Shown here: positions 25,874 to 34,044 of the stretch, piece by piece | Position numbering within the stretch: the stretch's first letter is position 1 | Layout of the letters: every line of letters starts with the position of its first letter | From: Halorussus caseinilyticus | GTDB taxonomy: Archaea > Halobacteriota > Halobacteria > Halobacteriales > Haladaptataceae | Assembly: GCF_029338395.1 (NCBI RefSeq) | Contig: NZ_CP119810.1 | Location: 1-64,000 of the forward strand | Direction: 5' to 3' | Length of the DNA: 64,000 nucleotides | Program-made: the position numbers and the translations under genes | Notes under the pieces: model-generated | Database searches by the model: none | What the model saw: only the letters and a program-made list of their open reading frames with translations | Told to the model about the DNA's origin: nothing

Positions 25874-26689
25874 ATGGAGTACGAGACGGTCGGCGGAGAG
25901 CGAGTACCGAAAATCGGTCTCGGGACGTGGCGGATGCAAGGCGAGACCTGCCGACGGGCGGTCCGGACCGCACTGGACGTGGGCTACCGCCACGTCGATA
26001 CCGCCCAAGCCTACGACAACGAGCGACAGGTCGGGCGCGCGATAGCCGAGTCGTCGGTGGACCGCGAAGACGTGTTCCTGACCACGAAAGTCTGGCCCGG
26101 CCACACCGACCGCGAGTCCATCCGGCGCTCGACCGCGTCGAGTCTCGCGCAACTCGGCGTCGAGTACGTGGACCTCCTACTGGTTCACTGGCCGAACCCG
26201 CTGGCTTCGACGGCCGAGGTGATGACGGGTCTGAACGACTGTCGCCGGGAGGGGTTCACCCGACACGTCGGCGTGAGCAACTTCGGCGTGGACCAACTCC
26301 GGACCGCGCGGGCCGCCTCCGACGCGCCCGTCTTCACGAATCAGGTCCAGTTTCATCCCTACAAGCCACAGCGCGACCTCCGGGCGTACTGTCAAGCTCA
26401 CGACGTGCTGTTGACCGCCTACAGTCCGCTGGCCCACGGCGGCATCCTCCACGACGACGTACTCCGGGAACTCGCGGTGGTCTACGACAAGTCGCCCGCC
26501 CAAATCGCGCTCCGGTGGGCCGTCCAGCAGGAGGGCGTCGTCGCCATCCCGAAGTCCACCAGCGAGCGCCACCTCCGGGAGAATCTGGACGTGTTCGACT
26601 TCCGACTCACCGACGAGGAGATGGTCCGAATCGAACGACCCTCGCGGTTGCGCTCGGGTGCTTCGTTCCTTCGGGGTCGCCTCGGGTGA
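25874..26689 (+). CDS. Aldo/keto reductase (2,5-diketogluconate reductase-like)
   Basis: A 271-residue NADPH-dependent reductase. Catalytic-tetrad motifs are GYRHVDTAQAYDNE (Asp, Tyr), FLTTKVW (Lys) and VDLLLVHWPN (His). Cofactor binding is in VVAIPKSTSERHLRENLDVF. It belongs to the AKR5-like group that reduces ketoses and dicarbonyls. ATG at 25874 matches the family start MEYETVGGERVPKIGLGTW. A short 8-bp-stem hairpin at 25803-25820 lies in the gap to the divergent Ntn hydrolase. It is distinct from the AKR at 15648. Confidence 0.9.
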   Translation: MEYETVGGERVPKIGLGTWRMQGETCRRAVRTALDVGYRHVDTAQAYDNERQVGRAIAESSVDREDVFLTTKVWPGHTDRESIRRSTASSLAQLGVEYVDLLLVHWPNPLASTAEVMTGLNDCRREGFTRHVGVSNFGVDQLRTARAASDAPVFTNQVQFHPYKPQRDLRAYCQAHDVLLTAYSPLAHGGILHDDVLRELAVVYDKSPAQIALRWAVQQEGVVAIPKSTSERHLRENLDVFDFRLTDEEMVRIERPSRLRSGASFLRGRLG

Positions 26690-26815
26690 ACGGGACCGAC
26701 TCGTTCGGGAGAACTAACAGCAGTCGTAACGTTCGCGGCCAGCGTCGCCAGAGAGAACCTATCGACGACTCGGACGTTCGACCTGCGTGAAGGGCGATAA
26801 AAAGGGGACGCGGGA

Positions 26816-27109
26816 CTACGCGGTAATCGAGGACCGCTCTCCGAGGTGGTCGATTTCCCACTGGCGGCGGGCCTCGATTTCGCGGCTACCGCGGTCGGTG
26901 AGCGCGTAGTAGTTGGTCCGGCGGTCACGCTGTCCCTTGTCGACCAGACCTTTGTCCACGAGCGTGTCGAGATTCGGGTAGAGTCGGCCGTGGTGAATCT
27001 CCTTCTCGTAGTACGATTCGAGTTCTTCCTTGATTGCGAGGCCGTGCGGCTCGTCCTTTCCCGCGATGACGTACAGCAAGTCCCGCTGGAAACCAGTCAG
27101 GTCGTGCAT
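26816..27109 (-). CDS. PadR-family transcriptional regulator
   Basis: A 97-residue winged-helix protein: LTGFQRDLLYVIAGKDEPHG, then the recognition and wing segment GRLYPNLDTLVDKGLVDKG and NYYALTDRGSREIEAR. This is the compact haloarchaeal PadR type without a long dimerisation domain. It is divergent from the glycan gene at 27362. A 7-bp-arm inverted repeat lies 8 bp upstream of its ATG, which suggests self-repression. The effector is unknown. Confidence 0.85.
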   Translation of the reverse strand: MHDLTGFQRDLLYVIAGKDEPHGLAIKEELESYYEKEIHHGRLYPNLDTLVDKGLVDKGQRDRRTNYYALTDRGSREIEARRQWEIDHLGERSSITA

Positions 27110-27116
27110 GAGTTAC

Positions 27117-27132
27117 GAAAGTAGATACTTTC
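27117..27132. promoter_or_regulatory. Candidate PadR operator
   Basis: GAAAGTAGATACTTTC is an inverted repeat with 7-bp arms and a 2-nt centre. It lies between the padR ATG (27109) and a TATA-like TTATAATT on the minus strand at about 27140-27147, so a bound dimer would cover the transcription start. PadR-family sites are usually inverted repeats of this size. Confidence 0.55.
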
Positions 27133-27361
27133 TCTGTAATTATAAGCTTGGTGGCCGTTAAATTCAGTTTTGGCCCCGAAGCGGGGCTTAGAGTGTGTGA
27201 GCGCGTATCGAAGTCTCTGGGGCAGTGTTGACCTATCTAACATCTTCTGGGTCGCCGCGCGACGAAGCGGTTTCAGGCCCCGTATAACAATGGCCGTTCG
27301 AGCGGAACGTCGCCGTACTGACCGCCGGAGTCGCGCGCAGACTCCGCCGGACGAGATTACC

Positions 27362-28549
27362 ATGAAGTATCTGTTCTTCACCAACACACCGGCGCAAGTC
27401 CACCAGTACAGGCGCGCAGTCGCGGCGTTACGAAACCGAGGGCACCGGGCGCTCGTCCTCGCGCGAGACTACGGTTGCACCGAGGCGCTGTTAGAGTACT
27501 ACGACCTGCCCTACGAACTGTACGGTCGGTGCGAGACGGCGAAGTTCTCGCTCGCCCGCGAACTGCCGAAGCACGCCGCCAGAATCGTCTGGCGGACCCG
27601 ACAGTACGACCCCGACTGCGTTTTCGGACGCGGGGCCTACGCCGCACTCGCGGGCACCGTCGCTCGGGTTCCGGTCGTTCTCGTGGACGACTCGGGCAAC
27701 ACCGACTTGGACCACGCGATTTCGGTTCCGCTGGTCGACGCGGTGTTGACTCCCCACACCTTCGAGAAGGACCTCGGCGAGAAACACTACGAGTTCCGCG
27801 GGTTCAAGGAACTCGCCTACCTCCATCCCGACGAGTGGGAGTTCCAGACGGACGTGCGCGAGGAGTTGGGCGTCGGTGCCGAGGAGGACTACGCCATCGT
27901 CCGCCTCAACGCCTTCGGGTCGCACCACGACGTGGGGAAAGCCGGGTTTACCCCCGAGAAGCGCCGGGAACTGGTCGAAGCACTCGCGCGGGACGCGACG
28001 GTGTTCGTCTCCGACGAGGGCGGCGACATGGACTTAGACCGGGTGCCCGCCCGCGAGTTCGACCTGCATCCGGCGCTCCTCCACGACGCGCTTGCGGAGG
28101 CGTCACTGCTGGTCGCCGACACTCAGACGATGGTGACGGAGGCGGCGCTGTTGGGTACGCCCGCGATTCGGTCGAACTCCTTCGTCGGCGACGACGACAT
28201 GGGTAACTTCGTGGAACTCGAACGCGAGGGACTCATCTACAACCTCGAATCGTTCGACGCGGTTCTGGACGCCGCGACGGACATCCTCGCCGACGACGGG
28301 GCCGACCAGCGATGGCGAAATCTGCGCGACGACTACCTCGCAGACAAGGTGAATCTCACCGAAGTCGTCGTGGCGGTGGCCGAGAGCGTCTCGGCGACGG
28401 GCGAGGTGTCTCTGGCCGGTATCGACCGAGTGAGCGGCGTCTCGCCGCGCGGACGCGACCGGACGAGGGCGCGCGCGTTCGACCCCGAGACGGTCCGGAG
28501 CGACGGGGGCCGAGGAGACGCGGGGCGGACCGAGGGAGGGCGACGGTGA
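27362..28549 (+). CDS. DUF354 family protein (GT-B glycosyltransferase-like)
   Basis: A 395-residue protein with the GT-B-like layout of DUF354. The N-terminal Rossmann half is MKYLFFTNTPAQVHQYRRAV with GHRALVLARDYG; the C-terminal half has PALLHDALAEASLLVADTQ, TMVTEAALLGTPAIRSNSF and GNFVELEREGLIYN. That resembles the nucleotide-sugar-binding region of UDP-GlcNAc 2-epimerase and related transferases. The last 45 residues are Arg/Gly/Asp-rich and poorly ordered. Its stop overlaps the GTG of the next glycosyltransferase by four bases, so they form an operon. A role in surface-glycan synthesis is inferred. Confidence 0.8.
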   Translation: MKYLFFTNTPAQVHQYRRAVAALRNRGHRALVLARDYGCTEALLEYYDLPYELYGRCETAKFSLARELPKHAARIVWRTRQYDPDCVFGRGAYAALAGTVARVPVVLVDDSGNTDLDHAISVPLVDAVLTPHTFEKDLGEKHYEFRGFKELAYLHPDEWEFQTDVREELGVGAEEDYAIVRLNAFGSHHDVGKAGFTPEKRRELVEALARDATVFVSDEGGDMDLDRVPAREFDLHPALLHDALAEASLLVADTQTMVTEAALLGTPAIRSNSFVGDDDMGNFVELEREGLIYNLESFDAVLDAATDILADDGADQRWRNLRDDYLADKVNLTEVVVAVAESVSATGEVSLAGIDRVSGVSPRGRDRTRARAFDPETVRSDGGRGDAGRTEGGRR

Positions 28550-29472
28550 ACGTCCTGAATCTGGTCTCGAACGAGGACGCCCGCTTCTTCGAGCAACAGC
28601 AGAAGGTGCTGGAGCGCCGGGGGGTGGACTGCGCGACGATGAAACCGCCGGGCGACCACGTGGCCCGCGAAGACGTGACCGAGCGGTCGGCCGGGGACTA
28701 CCTCCGGTTCGTCCCGCAGGTCGTCAGCGAGTCGCTTGAGGGCTACGACGTGGTTCACGCCAACTACGGCTTGACCGCTCCGGCGGCGCTGGCGCAGGTC
28801 CGACTGCCGGTGGTCCTCTCGCTGTGGGGGACCGACCTGATGGGCGAGTACGGGTGGCTCTCGAAGCAGTGTGCGCGCTACTGTGATGCGGTTATCGTGA
28901 TGTCCGAAGAGATGGCGCGCGAACTCGGCGAACCCTGCCACGTCATCCCCCACGGCATCGACATGGACCGGTTCGCGCCGCGGCCGAAATCCGAGGCCCG
29001 CCCAGAGGTCGGGTGGGACCCGGACGCTCGCCACGTCCTGTTTCCCTACCCGCCGTCCCAAGAGGTGAAAAACCACCCGCGCGCGAGACGCGTGGTCGAG
29101 CGCGCGAGCGAAGAAGTCGAGGCCGACGTGGAGTTGCAGGTGGTCTACGGCGTCCCCCACGCGGAGGTGGCGACGTACATGAACGCCGCAGACGCGCTCC
29201 TGTTGACCTCCGAGCGCGAAGGGTCGCCCAACTCGGTCAAGGAGGCCCTGAGCTGTAACCTCCCGGTGGTTTCGACCGACGTGGGCGACGTGGCCGACCG
29301 ACTCGACGGGGTGTCGCCCGCCTGCGTCTCGGACGACGACGACGAACTCGTCGCGGGACTCGTGGACGTGCTGGACGACCCACGGCCTTCGGACGGCCGG
29401 GACGCGGTTCGGGACATCAGTCTCGGACGGATGGCCGAGCGCATCGAATGCATCTACGAGTCGGTCGTCTGA
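28546..29472 (+). CDS. Family 4 glycosyltransferase
   Basis: A 308-residue GT-B enzyme. The N-terminal half has YDVVHANYGLTAPAALAQVR; the linker has VMSEEMARELGEPCHVIPHG followed by IDMDRFAPR; and the C-terminal donor-binding motif is LLLTSEREGSPNSVKEALSC followed by NLPVVSTDVG. These place it in GT4. The GTG start at 28546 lies within the stop of the DUF354 gene (GTGA), so translation is coupled. A retaining transferase using a nucleotide sugar is expected; acceptor unknown. Confidence 0.9.
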   Translation: MNVLNLVSNEDARFFEQQQKVLERRGVDCATMKPPGDHVAREDVTERSAGDYLRFVPQVVSESLEGYDVVHANYGLTAPAALAQVRLPVVLSLWGTDLMGEYGWLSKQCARYCDAVIVMSEEMARELGEPCHVIPHGIDMDRFAPRPKSEARPEVGWDPDARHVLFPYPPSQEVKNHPRARRVVERASEEVEADVELQVVYGVPHAEVATYMNAADALLLTSEREGSPNSVKEALSCNLPVVSTDVGDVADRLDGVSPACVSDDDDELVAGLVDVLDDPRPSDGRDAVRDISLGRMAERIECIYESVV

Positions 29473-29500
29473 CGGCGGTCCGAACACTTCTGGCGTTTGC

Positions 29501-29722
29501 TAAGCAATATCCCCACACTTCTAGGAATTATTTATATTTCTGAAGAAATTCTACTTCTGTTCGATAACCGCCCGGCGACGAGCGTCCCGACGGGACGCTC
29601 GTCGCCTCGCTTCGGTAGGGTTATCGCCGCGCCGCGTCCGGTCCGAGTTCGACCGGTCCGGTCCGAAGTCGCCGCGTCCGACTCACCGACTTGTCGCCGC
29701 GGCGGTTCTCCGCCGCGGCGAC
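29501..29722. repeat. AT-rich motif (copy C) with two GC-rich hairpins
   Basis: Gap 29473-30008 (536 bp) shows no gene. It holds AGCAATAT and TTATATTTCTGAAGAAATTC within 29501-29568, then a 33-nt near-perfect palindrome at 29574-29606 (16-bp arms), and a second hairpin at 29693-29722 (13-bp arms, TTCT loop). The arrangement resembles that at 57991-58070. The 280 bp before the GT2 gene hold no further motif I can name. Confidence 0.5.
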
Positions 29723-30008
29723 TCGTCTCCCTCGTTTGAGACCCCGCCGTCGGGCGTCAGGCGGTCCACGTGGCTTCGTTGCACGTTCGTTTCCCGTCGC
29801 CGGTGGGCTAATCCGACCCTGATTGTGCGTAAGCCAGCCAACCTACCGCCGGGAAACCATCGCTTGCCGGAGCGCTAGTCAACGAGTACCAAGCCGTAAT
29901 CGTCGCAACTGTCGTACGGCCGACCTATACCAGTCCAAACTCGCGCTATCCCGGTATAAGCGCTGGAGAACAAAGTGCGAAGAAACGGATGGATACCTCG
30001 AAGGAACC

Positions 30009-30770
30009 ATGAGTTTACAGGTTGCGGAGGGCGAGCGAACCGACGAGTCGGCCGAGCGACTACTCGGCAACGCCCACGTCGTGGTCGGCATCCCCGCGTA
30101 CAACGAGGAGAACGCCGTCGGGAGTACCGTCCTCGGCGTCCAGCGATGGGCCGACGCCGTGGTTGTCGTAGACGACGGAAGCACCGACCGCACGTCGGCA
30201 ATCGCGGAGCAGGCCGACGTGACCGTCTTGCGCCACGAGCGAAACCGGGGGAAAGGGGCGGCGGTCCGCACCCTCTTCGCCCACGCCCGGCGCACGGACT
30301 GCGACGCGCTCGTCCTGCTCGACGCCGACGGTCAGCACGACCCCGCCGACATCCCCACGCTGGCCGCGCCGGTGGTCGAGGGCGAGGCAGATATGGTCAT
30401 CGGCAGTCGCTACCTCGCCGACGACGCGGGCGACGAGACGCCCGCCTACCGCCGACTCGGGCAGGTCGTCCTCGACTACTGCACCTCGCGCGTGACCGGT
30501 TCCGACCTCACGGACACCCAAAGCGGCTTCCGGGCGTTCTCGCCCGAGTCGCTCGAACGCCTCTCGCTGACGACCGACGGGATGGGCGTCGAGTCCGAGA
30601 TGATAGACTCGGCGACCAGCGAGGGGTTGACCATCACCGAGCGAGCAATCGACGCCCGGTACGACGACCTCGAAGGCCAGACCTACAACCCCGTCAAACA
30701 CGGGCTTGCGGTCATGCTCTTCCTCGCTCGCCTGCTCAAGCGCCGCCGACCAGTCTCCGAGGAGCGATAA
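30009..30770 (+). CDS. Family 2 glycosyltransferase (dolichyl-phosphate hexose synthase-like)
   Basis: A 253-residue GT-A enzyme. VVVGIPAYNEENAVGSTVLG is the strand-1 motif, VVVDDGSTDRTSAI and VLLDADGQHDPADIP are the nucleotide and metal (DxD) sites, and DTQSGFRAFSPES is the DPM1-type acceptor loop. No membrane helices are visible apart from a weakly hydrophobic C-terminal stretch. It probably loads a sugar onto a dolichyl-phosphate carrier for glycan assembly. ATG at 30009 is favoured. The next gene starts 1 bp after its stop, so 30009-32630 is one operon. Confidence 0.85.
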   Translation: MSLQVAEGERTDESAERLLGNAHVVVGIPAYNEENAVGSTVLGVQRWADAVVVVDDGSTDRTSAIAEQADVTVLRHERNRGKGAAVRTLFAHARRTDCDALVLLDADGQHDPADIPTLAAPVVEGEADMVIGSRYLADDAGDETPAYRRLGQVVLDYCTSRVTGSDLTDTQSGFRAFSPESLERLSLTTDGMGVESEMIDSATSEGLTITERAIDARYDDLEGQTYNPVKHGLAVMLFLARLLKRRRPVSEER

Positions 30771-30771
30771 C

Positions 30772-30990
30772 ATGTCTACGATACAGCTACCCACCGACCT
30801 CAGCGACCGCTACGCATCGCTCGCCGACCGACTCGACGGCTTCGACGAACCCGAGGACCTCGCGGCCTACGTCCTCGAATCCACCGCCGCCGAAATCGAA
30901 CGCGGGAGCGGGACCGACGCCGGGGGCGACAGCGCCGACGACGACGTGGTAGAGGACCGCCTCGAACAACTGGGGTACCTCGAAAAGTGA
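30772..30990 (+). CDS. Small acidic protein, ribbon-helix-helix-like
   Basis: A 72-residue protein. The first half, MSTIQLPTDLSDRYASLADR with EDLAAYVLESTAAEIE, has the strand-helix-helix look of a ribbon-helix-helix domain; then comes an acidic Gly/Asp linker and a conserved-looking end VEDRLEQLGYL. It sits between the GT2 and the alkaline-phosphatase-fold gene and overlaps the latter's upstream GTG by four bases. It could regulate or accompany that enzyme. Function not known. Confidence 0.65.
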   Translation: MSTIQLPTDLSDRYASLADRLDGFDEPEDLAAYVLESTAAEIERGSGTDAGGDSADDDVVEDRLEQLGYLEK

Positions 30991-30992
30991 CC

Positions 30993-32630
30993 ATGAGCGA
31001 CGGCTCGGTCTACGTCTTCGGGTTGGACGGCGTGCCGCCCGAACTGGTCGATAGGGGCATCGACGCGGGACGACTCCCCAACTTCGAGCGGATGCGCGCG
31101 GAGGGAACCGACGGCACGACCCGCTCTACGGTGCCCCCGCTGTCGATGATTGCGTGGAGTTCGTTCGCCACCGGGCGCAACCCCGGCAACCACGGCGTCT
31201 ACAACTTCATGCTCAAAGACGAGGGCGAGTACGGCACCGACTTCGTGAACGCCGACACCCTCCGCGAGCAGTCCGTGCCGGTGTGGGAGTACCTCGACGC
31301 AGAGGGCCACCGCTCGGGCGTGATGAACGTCATGCCGGGCTACCCGCCCTCCAGAACGTCGGGCTTCCACGTCTCGGACAACATCACGACGCCCTCCTCG
31401 GGGTCCTACGCCTTCCCCGACGAACTCCAGCAGGACATAGAGGAACGCGTCGGCGAGTACGACGTGGACCCCTACGAGGGCTACGACGACGGTACCGACG
31501 AGGGGAACCTGAAGGGCCTGCTCGACAACTTCTTCGAAATCGAAAAGAATCGCATCGAAGTCGCCAAACTGCTCGTCGAGGAGTACCCCTGCGACTTCTA
31601 CTCGCTGGTCTTCTCAGGCCCGGACAACGTTCTGCACGTCCTCGGCCACGTCTTGGACGAGACCCACCCCAAGCACGACCCGCAGGTCGCGGCCCGATAC
31701 GAGGACAAACCCCTCCAACTGCTCGAACTCTACGACGACTTCCTCGGGTGGGTGATGGACCGGATGAGCGACGACGACTCGATGCTGGTCCTCTCGGACC
31801 ACGGCCACGGTCCGGTCTACCAGACCATCAACCTCAACTCGTGGCTCTACGACGCTGGCTACCTCGAACTCCAGTCCCGGCCGTGGACCCGACTCAAGCA
31901 GTTCGGCTACAACCACGTATACGACGCCGTGGAGACGGTGATGAGCGAACTCAATCTCTTCTCGAAACTCAAGATGGGCGTGGCCCGGACCAGCGGCGGC
32001 GGGTCGGGTCCGGACCTCGCGGAACTGCTCACCATCTCCCGGAAGGACATCGACTGGAGCGAGACCGCGGCGTTCACGGTCGCCAGCGGCGGCCAAATCT
32101 ACCTCAACACCGACGACCACCGCGAGGGCGCGATTCCCGAACGGAAGTACGACGCGGTGCGCGAGCGCCTGCGCGAGGAACTGCTCGCCATCGAACATCC
32201 CGAGCGCGGCGAGTCGGTCATCGACTCGGTTCTCTACGGCGAGGACGTGTACGGCGACGAGTACGAAGACACCCGCCCGGACCTCGTTTGCATGCCCGCG
32301 CCGGGCTACCAGATTCAGTACCCCCAGACGATGAAGACCAAGCGCGTCTTCGCCGACCCGCCGAAAACCGGGTCGCACACCTCGATGAACGAGATGCACG
32401 GTATCTTCTACGCGTGGGGCGGTCCCGTCGAGAACGAGACCGGCGTGACGGTGGACCTGACCGACTTCGCGCCCACCGCGTGTTCGCTGTTGGACGTGCC
32501 GGTGCCCGCGGAGATGGACGGCGACGTGCGCGACGACGTGGTGGACGTGTCGGCCGAGCGTGACAGCTACGACGGGAAGGTGGAGGCGAAGCGGGCGGTG
32601 CGGGAGGTTGTTGGGGAACTTCAGGAGTAA
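30993..32630 (+). CDS. Alkaline-phosphatase-fold phosphodiesterase/phosphotransferase
   Basis: A 545-residue metalloenzyme of the alkaline phosphatase superfamily, nucleotide pyrophosphatase/phosphodiesterase-like branch. Asp of the first metal site is in VYVFGLDGVPPE; the nucleophile region is PPLSMIAWSSFATGRNPGNH; later ligands are in VFSGPDNVLHVLGHVLDE and MLVLSDHGHGPVYQ. The C-terminal KTGSHTSMNEMHGIFYAWG holds the last His. There is no signal peptide, so it acts inside the cell or at the inner membrane face, perhaps on lipid-linked sugars. ATG 30993 is chosen; GTG 30987, coupled to the preceding stop, is the alternative. Confidence 0.85.
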   Translation: MSDGSVYVFGLDGVPPELVDRGIDAGRLPNFERMRAEGTDGTTRSTVPPLSMIAWSSFATGRNPGNHGVYNFMLKDEGEYGTDFVNADTLREQSVPVWEYLDAEGHRSGVMNVMPGYPPSRTSGFHVSDNITTPSSGSYAFPDELQQDIEERVGEYDVDPYEGYDDGTDEGNLKGLLDNFFEIEKNRIEVAKLLVEEYPCDFYSLVFSGPDNVLHVLGHVLDETHPKHDPQVAARYEDKPLQLLELYDDFLGWVMDRMSDDDSMLVLSDHGHGPVYQTINLNSWLYDAGYLELQSRPWTRLKQFGYNHVYDAVETVMSELNLFSKLKMGVARTSGGGSGPDLAELLTISRKDIDWSETAAFTVASGGQIYLNTDDHREGAIPERKYDAVRERLREELLAIEHPERGESVIDSVLYGEDVYGDEYEDTRPDLVCMPAPGYQIQYPQTMKTKRVFADPPKTGSHTSMNEMHGIFYAWGGPVENETGVTVDLTDFAPTACSLLDVPVPAEMDGDVRDDVVDVSAERDSYDGKVEAKRAVREVVGELQE

Positions 32631-32641
32631 AAGAGGCGGTT

Positions 32642-32896
32642 TCAGTTTTTATTTTTAGTTTTTCTTATCCTCGGTCTCTTATCAGGGGGTCCATTTTTAA
32701 ACTCGCGTTCCTTTACATCCTGTGGTTTCCCATAAAAATGCTCAGAAGCCCAAAATCCAATGGTCGTTATCGTGAAGATGGCTATCGCCATAACAAGTGT
32801 GTGTAAATACCCACCACCATCTAACATAGTCACCGCAAAACCGCCGTTAGTCCCAGCGATGAGTGATTTTAAGGCTTCACGGTGTATTCTGGACAT
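32642..32896 (-). CDS. Small membrane protein in an AT-rich island
   Basis: An 84-residue protein starting MSRIHREALKSLIAGTNGGF, with one long or two short hydrophobic helices at about 18-50 (FAVTMLDGG, LHTLVMAIAIFTITTIGFW) and a very basic C-terminus (RPRIRKTKNKN). Base composition here is far more AT-rich than the flanks, and the Lys-rich tail is unlike the acidic proteome around it. Both suggest recent transfer or a relic of a mobile element. No family recognised. Confidence 0.5.
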   Translation of the reverse strand: MSRIHREALKSLIAGTNGGFAVTMLDGGGYLHTLVMAIAIFTITTIGFWASEHFYGKPQDVKEREFKNGPPDKRPRIRKTKNKN

Positions 32897-32937
32897 AACT
32901 GGCAATATTCCAGTACTTTAAGAATAAACGTTTCTGA

Positions 32938-33954
32938 TTAGTCCAACTCCACGCTCACCCGCTCCCCACTCCTTGCCGCCTCGTAAGCCGCTTCCGTCAA
33001 AGCCGTCACCGCCAGCGCGTCCCGAGCAGTAGCAGGTGGCTCCTCCCCGGACTCGATGCAGTCCACGAAGGCTTCGGCCTTGTTGCGCTGTTTGCTCCGG
33101 TCGATGAAGGGGATGACCGTCGTGGAGTCGGCGTCGATGCGCTCCAGTTCGCGTTCCTCCCACTGGCGGCCTTCGAGGTAGACCGCGCCTTCCTCGTCCC
33201 AGACGTGGACGTGTTCGCGCACGCACGGGGCGTCGCTGTGGACCGCGATGGTGCCGTGCGCGCCGTCGGCGAACTCGACGGTGAGGATGGCGCGCTGGTC
33301 CACCCGACCCTCGTCGTCGGCGAAGACCATCTCGGCGCTGACCTCCTCCGGGACGAGACCCGTGGTCCACAGCACCGCGTCGATGAGATGGCTCCCGGTG
33401 TCGTAGAGGTTGCCGCCGCCCGAGAGGTCCGGGTCGGTCCGCCACGTGTCCTCGAACCGCGAAATCCAGTCCTGCGTGATTTCGGCGCTGAGGTAGTCCG
33501 GCGAAAGCGTCTCGCCCTCGCCCTGCCACCGCTGGCGGGCGGTCTTGAACGCCGGGTTCAGGTGGCGCTGGTAGCCCACCATGAGGACCTGCTCGCTGGC
33601 CTCGGCGCGTTCTGCGAGGTCACGGGCCTCGTCCAAGTCGGTCGTGAGCGGTTTGTCGCAGAAGGCGTGGAGATTTCGGTCGAGCGCCGCCGTCACCATC
33701 TCGTGGTGGAGGGTGTGGGGCGTCCCGACCAGCACGGCGTCTAACGACTCCGCGTCGAGCATCTCGCGGTAGTCCTCGTACTGGGAGCCGTCGCCGACGT
33801 AGAGCGTCTCGCCCGCCGCTTGCCGGGTGTCGGCGCTCACGTCCGCCAGCGCCGTCACCGTCGAGCGCGGTTCCGTGTTGAACTGCCGTCCGACCGTGGT
33901 TCCGATGTAGCCGCCGCCGATGACGCCGACTCTGAGTTTCTCGGCCTGAGACAT
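32938..33954 (-). CDS. Gfo/Idh/MocA family oxidoreductase
   Basis: A 338-residue NAD(P)-dependent dehydrogenase. The N-terminal Rossmann motif is RVGVIGGGYIGTTVG; CDKPLTTDLDEARDL contains the conserved EKP-like turn (here DKP); VGYQRHLNPAFKTAR and GGGNLYDTGSHLIDAVLW hold the D-x-G-x-H active-site region. These enzymes oxidise or reduce sugar derivatives or inositols. Its place near glycan genes suggests sugar-nucleotide or sugar metabolism. ATG at 33954 (MSQAEKLRVGVIGG) sits at the family start. Confidence 0.9.
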   Translation of the reverse strand: MSQAEKLRVGVIGGGYIGTTVGRQFNTEPRSTVTALADVSADTRQAAGETLYVGDGSQYEDYREMLDAESLDAVLVGTPHTLHHEMVTAALDRNLHAFCDKPLTTDLDEARDLAERAEASEQVLMVGYQRHLNPAFKTARQRWQGEGETLSPDYLSAEITQDWISRFEDTWRTDPDLSGGGNLYDTGSHLIDAVLWTTGLVPEEVSAEMVFADDEGRVDQRAILTVEFADGAHGTIAVHSDAPCVREHVHVWDEEGAVYLEGRQWEERELERIDADSTTVIPFIDRSKQRNKAEAFVDCIESGEEPPATARDALAVTALTEAAYEAARSGERVSVELD

Positions 33955-34044
33955 CCGTGTTCGTTCCACCACGAGCGGTCCCTTGATTCGTCCGGCCGCG
34001 AGTGTCAGTCGGCCAACTGGCACCCCGGGGAGTTCCCCGAGCGC

